Source: Alectoria sarmentosa (taxonomy: Eukaryota > Ascomycota > Lecanoromycetes > Lecanorales > Parmeliaceae). Taken from it: a DNA stretch of 64,000 nucleotides. Both the position numbers and the translations under genes were made by a program. How positions within the stretch are numbered: position 1 is the stretch's first letter; each line of letters opens with the position of its first letter. The DNA is taken from contig WOGZ01000096.1 in NCBI GenBank assembly GCA_009733775.1, positions 46,777-110,776 on the forward strand, in the 5' to 3' direction. This document shows positions 23,980 to 33,556 of this stretch, one piece after another. The notes beneath the pieces were generated by a model, which was given only the letters and a program-made list of their open reading frames with translations, was not told where the DNA came from and did not search any database.

Positions 23980-25710
23980 ATGCGTAACAATAAGTTACGC
24001 GAGGCCGGCTCAACACGTGCAACCATTCTTATTTTTCTGACGTACGCTCTGAGGTCGACAGAAGAGGGTCGTGTGCCGTCCTCTCAAGTGGAACCAATAT
24101 CCTTCCAGGTCTCTGATGCTGCCAAGGTCTACAGCTCATTGGTACGCGACAAATATAAGGAAGCAGAGGCTCCCTTAGCTGAAAGGTTGGGCGAGGCAAA
24201 TTGGCAAAGACTGTCAACGTAAGATTGCGGATGGAAGATATCAGCAATGGTGTCGAGGAAGAGTATATACGTGAAGAACCCTATTCGACCTTCAGACCCT
24301 ACTCAGCGTTCCATGAGTCCGGTATCGGGACCAGTGTCCCAGCCCAGACTCAGCATGCACGATCGCATAAAACTTTCAACTCAAGTGACACCGAAAGAGA
24401 AGAAGGGCCTTTGCGAGTGCGTCGTGAACCGGTCGAATTTTGGCGCCGTCAGATTTTCAATGCTACTTGTATGGGGAGTGCTTTCGAGCATCAGAAACCG
24501 CGTAGACTGTATTCAAATGTATTTTCATCCAAGCATAGTATTCTCAAATACTCACAGGTCCCTGGGCGGCATGTTTTGGCCGACCTGCAGCCATACATTT
24601 GCACTTCGCGGGACTTGAAGAAGAGCCGTTGCACTTTTCGAGTAGAGTAGCATGGGCCAATCATAAACCTTCCAAGCATCGGATCAACCGATTTGGGGAC
24701 TGTCCAGAGTGATCTAACAAAGGCTCAAGCGCTGTTGAGTGGGACGAGCACCTTCTCACCTTCCGTTCATATAATCCTTCTCGGACCCGCTTCAAATAGC
24801 AAATCTCATGGCATATAAGCCTCCGTCAATGTCGGTAGAAAGCGAAGAATGCCCGCTTTGTCGTACTGTGCTCGGGAACCTTCCCGCCAGCCTTTGTCAA
24901 ACAGGTTCGGCGGCATATGGAAGAGATAGCTTTGGTGGCCTTGCCTCGAGGCAGTCCCGGGGATTTAGACGGGGCTTCTGTCACTGCACTCAAACGGACC
25001 ACTTAGCCCTGCGTCAGTGCGGGATCCAAAGATTGTGGGCCATATGGAGACAGAACACCACCAACCTTTGCCGTCGACTGAGGCTGGTCATTCTAAGCCG
25101 GCCAGGCCAGGATCCAACGGCTATGGCTTAAATGACGATGATGAAGAGGATTGTTGCCGTATCCGGACTGCGATAGATTGTTCGAGGATCTGAAAGTGCA
25201 TATGCTTACCCATCAATCAGAGAGGCCTGAGAAGTACTCAATCACCACCTGCACTTATAAGCAAAAAGGCTTTACTCGGCAGTACGACAACAATCGTCAC
25301 ACTCTTACTCACAACAAAGAGAGCATGATCTATGGATTCTACCTAGGGTCCGCTCAGCATCGGAGAAGACCTTTGATCGTGCAGACCTCTTCAAGCGTCA
25401 CCTTACTTCTAATCATAGCGTAAAACAGACGCCATCGAATAACCGCGAGAAGAGTGTAAACCGTTTCACAAACAGAAAGATATCGACGCAAACCGCTGAT
25501 GCGACTGGCAAGTGTTCCCTCTGCTCCGCCACGTTCGAGAACGCGCAAGAATTCTACGATATTTGAACGAATGTCTTCTTCGCTTTGGTGTAACAGATGG
25601 AACTCAGCGAGGCCATCAGCGAGCGCCTGACCAATGATTAGCGGTTCGCGAGACTGGGCTGGGGGATTTAGAGTAGCGAAGACCAACGACCGTTTGACTC
25701 CTTGAATTTG
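23980..25710 (+). pseudogene. Decayed fungal multi-C2H2 zinc-finger protein gene
   Basis: Pieces of one family occur in order across frames: DAAKVYSSLVRDKYKEAEAP and RMEDISNGVEEE (24110-24270); VLADLQPYICTSRD (24575-24615); EWDEHLLTF (about 24738-24764); EECPLCRTVLGN (24843-24880); RRHMEEIALVALPRGSPGDL (24918-24977); a C2H2 block PYPDCDRLFEDLKVHMLTHQ (25155-25215); QYDNNRHTLTH; FDRADLFKRHL (25372-25404) and KCSLCSATFENAQEFYD (25510-25560). The blocks are separated by frameshifts (near 24219, 24890, 25370 and 25560) and stops. Two conserved-position cysteines of the last finger appear as Tyr (MIYGFY where a Cys..Cys pair is expected), as does one in EKYSIT; these are G-to-A changes. Such proteins are nuclear in fungi, often of unknown target. 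The gene is clearly non-functional as a full protein. Confidence 0.72.
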
Positions 25711-26915
25711 CCGAAGAAACTTCAGTGGTTAGAAATTTGGCCCATTCTTGGCTTCACGAACAGACCCAGGCTAACCGCAATTTCTCCAGGGTGATGCGAT
25801 GTCCATTTCGCCAATGCATATCAACAGTCTCGGAGGACGACATCGGTGGCCCAGGACAACTTCGGGTTTGCATGACAACGACGGTTTCCTAGGCAGTCAC
25901 GGATCGAGTTAGCGAGCACATCTGTGTCGATTTGGGAGGACAACATCGGTCTAGAAGGCTGACATTGGGCTCGCAAGACACATTGGTCTCCTTGATTGTT
26001 CGGGTAGATTCGGTGAGCACTCCTGTCTAGATCTCGAAAGAGATCGTCAGTACAAAATGATGACTTCGGTTTCGAAGAATAAGTTGGTCTCGCAAGATGA
26101 GACGATCTCGTGATGGCTTCTCGGGTCTTGAAGGATCGTATCAGCCCCAACGGATAAGATCAAGCTTCAAAGGATCAGGTCGGTCTCGATGTGGAAGGTC
26201 GACCTCGAAGAATAACATCGGTCCTGGCAATCCAAGTTTGTCTGTCTAATTTTTCCAGTAAGCACGATAGCAAAAGTTGATGGCAATTCCACAGCGCCCA
26301 TTGATGGGTTCATGAAGATATCGCAGTTCATGTCTGCACCGAATATGAGGTGTGTGTTATTTACATGTATGCCAACGCAAGGCTACAGGATGCCAAGTTT
26401 CACTAACGCCGGATCACCACCCGCTCTTCGCGAAGTTTCAGATATTTCCGTCTTCCGTACGATGACCTTAGTGTTTAATACGGTATCGCGCTAAGGTACA
26501 GGGGCTAATTGGGTCCTGCTTCCCTGCTTCAGCCTTCGAGAGGCGGACTTCCAACCGCGTAAGCAGCGGATTTGGACTCGTGGTGTCGTAATCAATATCA
26601 GTACGAGCAGCACTAAAGATGATAGCCGGCAGCTTCTTGCCCCTGTCGGCTGATACGAATATCAGCGAAACGCCGAAATGTATGCACTGACTACTGACTT
26701 GAATATTTCCCGCGCCTCTCCTGGCGTCGGCGCACTTGACTTTGACCGTTGCTCGTCCGAATTGTTCCCTCACTACCTGCGAGGCAGTGCCGGAGGCATC
26801 ATCCACTCTTTCTACATACCAACACTTCTCCAATCTTCTGTCTTTGTTTGCCACTCAATCAAGAATGTCGAATCTTTGAGACCCTTTCGAATCTTGCGTC
26901 ATTCCTTGAATAAAA
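25711..26915. other. Gene-free stretch with a degenerate repeat array
   Basis: It contains the degenerate array at 25830-26225. The rest (26226-26915) shows no supported gene. A 128-codon minus-strand frame at 26468-26854 lacks recognisable motifs. The last few hundred bases should contain the promoter of the transporter-glycosyltransferase gene. Confidence 0.4.
25830..26225 (+). repeat. Degenerate tandem repeat, 18-20 bp unit
   Basis: About 15-17 diverged copies follow a loose pattern of a purine-rich half (AAGGATAACA-like) and a TCGGTCTCG half. Examples: GGAGGACAACATCGGTCTAG, AAGAATAAGTTGGTCTCG, AAAGGATCAGGTCGGTCTCG and AAGAATAACATCGGTCCTGG. Some copies are fused or interrupted. It lies directly after the zinc-finger pseudogene and has no open frame through it. 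Confidence 0.6.
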
Positions 26916-29463
26916 ATGTTACGATCACCTCTTTCGAGTGCTGTTGCGGGATGGAGCCCCGCCTATGCTGCCGCGCTGGCTCTCGTCGCAATACAGGTTG
27001 GCATTGGAATAGTATATAAGATAGCGCAGAAGGGTGGAAGGTCAGTAGTTGTGAAATCCAAGGGCTGGAAAAATGGTATGAGCGGCCTACTCACGAGAGC
27101 ATAGTTACACATTTTCGACCTCATCCTCTATAACCATATCCGAATTTCTCAAATGTGCTCTATCAACATTCCTATTCTACCGAGAATGCCGGAGGCGGCA
27201 TGCTGCTAAAGGTTTTGTATACCTGGCGACGCCGCCGACGCCAGAGCGATTATCGCTGGAAGAGAAAGATGACTCGAGGACTTTCAGTGAGACATCTACA
27301 TTGGAGGAGGGAAAAGATGGAAGCGAGGACCATGTCAAGATCCCATTGTCACCAGGTGCTAGAGGGGAAGAGTTGACGCTGGAAGAGTTCTGGAATTATT
27401 GCAAAAATGAAGTGCCCATGGATACCAAATACGGCTTCTTCCAGCTGGCTCTGCTATATGCCTTGATCAATAATACGGTATGCAATCCTCGTTCAATATT
27501 GCATACTAAGGAAGAGTGTCTCATATAAAGGTGTGATATACAGATATTCGTAGCCTACAAACTTGCGGACCCTGGTACAATTCAACTTCTGAAATCCGGA
27601 ATTACCCTGGTCACGGCGCTGGTCATGCTATTTGCTTTGGGAACAAAGATTGTCAAGCTCCAATGGATTGCCATTATTATACAGGTATGGGCGCTACAAT
27701 AGTCCCCAAAACCAGCCACTAACAAAATCATAGATCTGTGGTCTTATGGTGACCCAATATCACCCTGACACTGGTGCCTCATATCCACTCTCGACCTATA
27801 CGTTGCTCATCTTTCAGACCTTCCTCAGTGCATCCGCGGGTGTCTATAATCAAAGTCTCTGCAAGAGGGGGACTGCGTCTTTGCACGGGGATAACCAGAC
27901 TCTGTATGCCTCAGGAGCGGCCATCAACTTGGTCATCCATGTTATGATGAAGATCCTGAAGTCAGACGAGCCCTCATTTTTCACCGGTTATAACAGTATT
28001 GGAGCCATTATGGTGGTGCTCAGCAATGTCTTCATTGGTCTTGCTATCACTGCAGTTTACAAGTACGCGGATGCGATCATTAAATGCTTCGCTACCGCGG
28101 TATCAACAGGAATCCTCCTCTATCTCTCACCCATCCTATTTGGAGCTGAGATGTCTTTTCTGGTTCTGCCAGGGACTCTTGTTGTCTTTATCTCTACATG
28201 GCTCTACATGGAAGCGGCACCTCCAAAACCAACGCCAAGCTCGATTCCTGAGCAGGCTCCTCCGACAATGCTAAGCCAAGTCTCCGAAAAAATATCTGCA
28301 AAGGTACGTTGTCTCTAGCGAGTACACCTTATTCAAGTACAAAACTGACCGCGCCATTCTAGCATTGGAACCGCAAAGTAATGACAGGCCTCTCCACATT
28401 CTTGACGATCGTCATTATTGTTTGGCTCTCACTTGGCAACGCGCACATGCCCGATAAGGGTGCTTCTAAGGTGACAGAAGTGGATGCCCTTGAATCCAAT
28501 TCTACTGTGACCAAACTGGAATCGCCTTTCAAAAATAGTATGGCCTTCATTCGAATCAACGGAGATCGTCCGGAACGGATACCGACGGTAATGGGCTACG
28601 AACCCTTCTTCAGAGAGGTACACATCAGCATGCCAAATCTCACTCCCAATAAACACCAACTGAACCTTACCCACGACTCCTTCGAGCAAACCTTTACCGC
28701 CTACAAGGCCCTTGGAGACACCATGAAACTAATCCTCGACGCACCTACTAACGATAGCGCCTCTAAAATAGACGGCATTTTCTTCTTCCACTTCGACATA
28801 TGGCTTGACCCCATGGCTTTCGCTCATGAGGACTTCGAGAACATATGGCTCCCTGACATGGAAGGCCCAAGATATCTTTGCATGACCGAAAAAACCAGGG
28901 ACGAAGTAATGGGTGAATGGTTCTGGTTCGACCGAGGCGCTCAACACCCAGCTATCAACGCCGCCCGCGAAACCCACGACCGTTTCGGCCAGGATTTCAG
29001 GATGAAAGGTGACGAGTTTTGTGCCGGCTGGGCAGACCTCTACTACATTCCCCGCCGCTTTTTCGCCGACTGGATCATCCTCTCTACAATCTACGCGTCC
29101 CACGATGTCTTCCACGAAATAGCAGTCGCAAGTATGGCGCGTATTATCGACATCTCTCGACGCACTCACCCTACGCTGCCCGTCATGACCCATTTTGGAG
29201 ACTGCTGGGGTGGATGCTGCAGCGGGTATCCGAAGGGGCCGGAGATTTTATGGAAGAGGTGCGGGCATCATCTGAACTATCTGAACCAAGAGCATGTGAA
29301 AACGCAGTATGGGCGCTTGGAGCGAGAGGCTAAGATGCTGGGGAGTAATATCACGGAGGCGGCAAGGGGCAAAGAGGATGAGCTGCGGATGTTGAAAGAG
29401 CTTGGAGGTTTGATGGAGGCGGTAGGGGGGGACACTGAAGACTCGTGGTCGAAACACTGGTGA
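26916..29463 (+). CDS. Nucleotide-sugar transporter fused to a glycosyltransferase-like domain
   Basis: Exons 26916-27040, 27105-27477, 27544-27684, 27734-28303 and 28363-29463 keep phase throughout (769 residues). Residues 1-400 are a nucleotide-sugar transporter of the UDP-galactose/CMP-sialate (SLC35A) type: YTFSTSSSITISEFLK, KLADPGTIQLLKSGITLVTA, QICGLMVTQYHP, FLSASAGVYNQSLCK and YKYADAIIKCFATAVSTGIL. A hydrophobic segment at about 411-428 (GLSTFLTIVIIVWLSLGNA) then leads into a 340-residue domain, probably luminal. It contains GIFFFHFDIWLDP (an Asp-rich motif at about 548-552 that could bind metal/nucleotide sugar), CAGWADLYYIPRRFFADW and a Cys-rich DCWGGCCSGYPKGP. I infer a glycosyltransferase from context and motif only. 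Two separate genes are unlikely, since only about 60 bp would separate them and that stretch has GTACGT...TTCTAG intron ends. The product would import an activated sugar into the Golgi and use it there. Confidence 0.75.
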
Positions 29464-30512
29464 TCGCGATGGAGAAGTGGGTTTTCAGGTCACTCGCCGG
29501 TCGAGCCACGATGCATGATGAACCAGGCCGAAAGGGAATGAAAGAAAAGCCCTGAAGATAAGGCCGGGCTTGCGATCCAGCCAGTAAACCTCCAGCCAGA
29601 CTTGAGGCCTCCCGTCAAATCAGCACCATGACCTCAAACACAGTCTTCGAACCGGCACCCGCCTGTCAGAGAGAGAAGACATGGCTTTCACCGGATAAGG
29701 CCGCATTCAAAGACCCCGCGCGCCGATCTTTATACATGTTTTGTATTTAGGGAAAGATGTACAGGTACGGAGTATGGGACAGTATAGAACCAGCGGCGGC
29801 GTCCCTGGGTGTGTAAGAGTACCTTTACCATTGGGGTATATATGTTTGATATTTACATAGTTAGCAAGCTAGCATTCGAGACTCTGAGCGATGCGATTTG
29901 TATTATAACACTTTTCTGCACATAGAACCGGCGGCGGCGGCGGCGTCCCTGGGTATATATATAGGAGTGCTCACACGGTATATATTTTTGGTATTCGGAT
30001 TGCTAGTATCGAGACTCTCAAAAGCAAAATGTCATTTGTATAGCAATCTTCTCTCTTCAGACATAATTCTTGCGCCCTGCTTACGATGACTGGCAGCGTT
30101 GGCAAGACTGAGGACTTACCGCTGGTTATTATTGGAAGCCTTTTTTTTTTTCTATTGAAAAAGAAAAATAGGGTGGTCCTCTTTGGCTGGAATTTGGATG
30201 TCGAAGCGAGACCTGGAAAGAAAGGGTCAAGTCGATGTGATTTCAAGGGGAATAAGGGACGGGTGATGCACGCATGGATCTTTGTATCCAGATCTATATA
30301 GAGTATCTGACGAAGAAAAACATGAGTCGTAAAGTACATGTACAAAATTTATTAAAGAAGTAAAATCGCAGCAGCATCGCCCAGCGCGCAAGGCTGTTAA
30401 GTAGTAGTACATGCGAAGTAGATCCCTCTATATAGCAAGCCAGGTACATCCCTCATCCATACTCCACTGCTTTTACTGATACAAGCGTCGAAGACCAGGC
30501 ACAGAAACAAAA
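29464..30512. other. 3' flank with diverged direct repeat
   Basis: Convergent spacer between the transporter-fusion gene and the minus-strand nucleotidyltransferase gene. It contains the two-copy repeat at 29783-30045 and several TATATA-rich stretches. No gene supported. Confidence 0.45.
29783..30045 (+). repeat. Two diverged copies of a 120-bp unit with a CGG run
   Basis: Copy 1 starts AGAACCAGCGGCGGCGTCCC (about 29787) and copy 2 starts AGAACCGGCGGCGGCGGCGG (about 29925). Both continue with CCCTGGGT, a TATATA stretch, ...TAGCATTCGAGACTCT or TAGTATCGAGACTCT, and end with a TTTGTAT stretch. The CGG run differs in length between copies (CGGCGG against five CGG). Confidence 0.65.
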
Positions 30513-32441
30513 TTACATAGGCAACATATACGGCAAATCCTCCGCATTCCTCGGTATATTCACACATTCGGCAGACGGATACGGGTTGGTTGGCGCGTAG
30601 TCGTTGATGACCACCCGACTCGCATGCAGCATGCCAAATAGGATCTGATCGTACATAACCCCGTATCGTTCTAGCTGCTTCACGGTTGCCTCTCTAAACT
30701 TCTCGAGTCTGGAAGTGACGAGTATGATTCTCACCCTACCTGTTGCATGCAACTTATTGAGGTGGTCAACATTCTTCATCAAAGGGGCCGTGGTGCCCCA
30801 CGTGGGCACGAAGTATTGGCCGCTATTCTTCATGAGCGTGCCGTCGATGTCGACGAAAAGAGTTTTGAAGCTATCGCAAAAGGCACGCCAAGAAGGGAGG
30901 GTCCCCCAGTCCTCATAATTTGCAGCTGGGATCGAGAAGAAAGGGGCGCCAGCGGCCATTTTTAGCCAGATCACGTCAGAGACTGCTAGCTCGACGCCCT
31001 TGGTAGCAGAGGCCATGATCTGGTACTTCCTCGCCTGAGCAACACGCGAGAGGAAGTCCTGGGCCGATTTCCAAGCATATCCGCCGATGCAGAAGGTATT
31101 GCTAACCATTAGTTTCTCGACGATACTTGTCAGTTGGCCAGTTTGGGAGTTGACAGCTACGTAGCCTTTGGACGCGACGTTGGAAACGCCAGATTCGGTT
31201 TCCCTTGTAATTTCCAAGGTTGCTACGCCGTCGACAGCTGGAACGGGACACTTGAATTGATTGTCACAGTCTTTGAGGAAGATCGGGCCAGTCACTTTAG
31301 CAGCATTGATGATGCATTCGATTGTCTGGGTCTGGTCGACTGTTTCTTCAGCTATAACGACGATGGAGACCTTGATTTCTTGGAGACGTGGGACTCCGTC
31401 TTCGAAGATCTTTAGGATGGCATTGACATCTCCACCGCAGTACTTGTCGACGTGCTCTTTCAAGAGTCCAACGACGACATGGTTCACATGGGTCAAGTCT
31501 AAAGCTCCCAATGCGTCGACGACCATGAGACACCCACTGGGTTGAGTGAGCATCCATTTGGGTTTTACGCCGGGAAAGCGGGAAGAACGTCCGGCGGAGG
31601 GAACAACAAGGGTGACTGGCTCACTCTCAGCGCTAGCTTCGCCATTCGATTCGACACCGTTTGTATGTACGCCGTTCGTGTGGGCTCCGTTTTTAACGAC
31701 GCCGTTCGAGTAGTGCAGAGGTGGGCGTGCTGTAATCTCTGATGCAGGCTGAGTAGCGACGTCCCCTACAGCCTCAATTGGCAGGAAGCTCGTCGGCCAG
31801 TCTTTGACCTTTAGGTCGGAAGGCACTGGTAAGACCTTTATGACGCCTTCCACCTGTTGCAGCTGCTCCTGCAACTTCTCTAGGGCAACGATCTGAATGA
31901 CACCTACGGCGTAGAGTCGCTGTCTCGCGGCCTCCTCACCATTGACCCATCTCTCCGACAATCGCTTGTAGATTCCGTCGATGACGATGAAGGTATTGTT
32001 GATGAAGCGGACTCGGCTGTGTTTTGGATTCTGAATAGACTTGTCCCAGAGAGTTGTCGCAAGTAAGCTGGCTAGGAAGGAGGCCAAAGCTGACAACGGA
32101 GACGTCTGCTTGCCATCACCGCCAGCTTTGGAGGAAGGTAATTCCGGAAAGAAAAGAGTCCGGTTCTCCAGGTCGATACCTACATGCTTTGGAGAGTAGC
32201 GATCCTCGTCTATAGTGAGAGCTGGTATCCAGACATCGTTGGCGTGTTGCGGGAATCGGCCAAAACGTTGGGTGAGATATGTAGACAGGCGGATGGAGCG
32301 ATAAGGGTCGCTGCGGGCAAGGAGAGCGTCAAAATGGTCGCTCACGGAGCTGATGTACCAATTGAGTTCCGGGAGAGAGCAACGCTCGAGGAAGCGTTCG
32401 TAGGGCGTCAGATTCGGCGGAGAGGCCAGCGTAGAATCCAT
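30513..32441 (-). CDS. Nucleotidyltransferase-HAD phosphatase fusion, probable sugar-activation enzyme
   Basis: A single-exon frame of 642 residues. Residues 1-230 are an unrecognised, mostly helical part. A linker with short repeats (HTNGVHTNGVESNG, 254-267) follows. Residues 277-510 look like a sugar-nucleotidyltransferase: signature PSAGRSSRFPGVKPKWML (281-298, with the Gly/Arg/Lys that bind the nucleotide) and the metal motif LKDCDN (389-394). Residues 525-642 are a HAD-type phosphatase like those in bacterial capsule clusters: motif I FVDIDGTL (nucleophile Asp531, acid Asp533), motif II LVTSR (Thr/Ser 576-577) and the late acidic pair VINDYAP (Asp614). All key residues are present. It should make an NDP-sugar or related CDP-alcohol and remove a phosphate, in the cytosol. 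The exact substrate is unknown. The gene diverges from 33557-36378, whose C-terminal half is homologous. Confidence 0.78.
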   Translation of the reverse strand: MDSTLASPPNLTPYERFLERCSLPELNWYISSVSDHFDALLARSDPYRSIRLSTYLTQRFGRFPQHANDVWIPALTIDEDRYSPKHVGIDLENRTLFFPELPSSKAGGDGKQTSPLSALASFLASLLATTLWDKSIQNPKHSRVRFINNTFIVIDGIYKRLSERWVNGEEAARQRLYAVGVIQIVALEKLQEQLQQVEGVIKVLPVPSDLKVKDWPTSFLPIEAVGDVATQPASEITARPPLHYSNGVVKNGAHTNGVHTNGVESNGEASAESEPVTLVVPSAGRSSRFPGVKPKWMLTQPSGCLMVVDALGALDLTHVNHVVVGLLKEHVDKYCGGDVNAILKIFEDGVPRLQEIKVSIVVIAEETVDQTQTIECIINAAKVTGPIFLKDCDNQFKCPVPAVDGVATLEITRETESGVSNVASKGYVAVNSQTGQLTSIVEKLMVSNTFCIGGYAWKSAQDFLSRVAQARKYQIMASATKGVELAVSDVIWLKMAAGAPFFSIPAANYEDWGTLPSWRAFCDSFKTLFVDIDGTLMKNSGQYFVPTWGTTAPLMKNVDHLNKLHATGRVRIILVTSRLEKFREATVKQLERYGVMYDQILFGMLHASRVVINDYAPTNPYPSAECVNIPRNAEDLPYMLPM

Positions 32442-33556
32442 GATCGCTACAATAATCTAGCTCTTGAAGATGCCCAGCTGAGGACGGCCGCTCCACACCA
32501 AGTTGTTGCCAAGGAGCAGGGTCTCGGCGACTGTGGTAGGTATGGAAAGGTGGTAGCTGTCCGGTGTCAGCAAGTACTTGTCGTCGGCAACGTTCAGCGA
32601 CTTCACTGTCGACCTCGGACGAACAAGGCCGCCAGATCAGATCAAGTAAGCGACGCATGATGAAAAAGGGGTGGCGTCTTTCAATGTCCAGACTGATCCG
32701 AAACAGTTTCAGCCTTTCCAACCGTAGAGGCGATACGATACGAGTATTACGAAGCTAAAGATGGTATTGTAAAACCTGCATACGCGTAAGTGCAAGTGCG
32801 GGAAGTGGCAAGGGTCCGCACGGCTCTTCTAACATGCAGCCAACAAGACCCGAAGAGACAAAAGATGATTTTCTCACTCTATTCCGGCACTCTATTCGAA
32901 CATCCTTTCCGACGACCTTTTTCTTTGATAATTACTGATTTTATCTTCTGCGAGCCATTTATTACAACTACGTCATCATGATTGAGCATGATTGACCAAT
33001 TCTGAAAAGACAATCAAAAGGAGAAGGAGCCACGCGGCGAACGGGAAGTGCTATGAGGCCTAATTTAGGTCCAACAAGCTTCTAATTTCGTATTATTCAA
33101 TTTTACAATTTACACCAATGAAGAAGCCCGCCGCCTTCTCAGCTTCTAGTTGAAAGATAAAAGGGTGACGTGACAGGGTCAGGTTTGAAAGCTGGGACTA
33201 GTTGAAGTAGGTGGATCGCTGGCCAGGATGCTCGGGAATTCTTGCGCGGCGCCTTCTGCCACTCGTGGCTCTCCAAAGCCAAACACTCGAATACTCGAAT
33301 CTTTTTTTTCTTTCCTTTCTCGTCCATATGCATCCAATCCATATTCAATAATCTTGTCGGCCGAAATAATACATAAGTTGTTGTTGTCGTACATACCGTC
33401 TTGGTCCATTTGCTGCCTAACTCATCTCCTAATTGAACTCCGACTTGTATCATATTTGACAGTTCTTAAACATCGTTACGACTTCTTGGATGAAGACGCA
33501 TCTATCAAAAAGCTACGTTACGGGCGCTTTGCACAGCTTTTGGCTACCGGAGAATT
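32442..33556. promoter_or_regulatory. Shared divergent promoter region of the two nucleotidyltransferase-type genes
   Basis: 1.1 kb between divergent starts (32441 minus, 33557 plus). No reading frame is convincing. Being the only upstream DNA of both genes, it probably drives both, but I can point to no specific site. Confidence 0.45.

Noticed and set aside
28729..29193. 154-codon minus-strand frame
   Set aside because: Antisense of the glycosyltransferase-like exon, whose splicing and frame are consistent.
28381..29463. Separate gene starting at ATG 28381
   Set aside because: It would leave only about 60 bp to the previous stop, and a phase-0 intron with good ends joins the two parts.
32184..32660. 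158-codon plus-strand frame
   Set aside because: Overlaps the 5' part of the nucleotidyltransferase-HAD gene on the other strand and has no motif.
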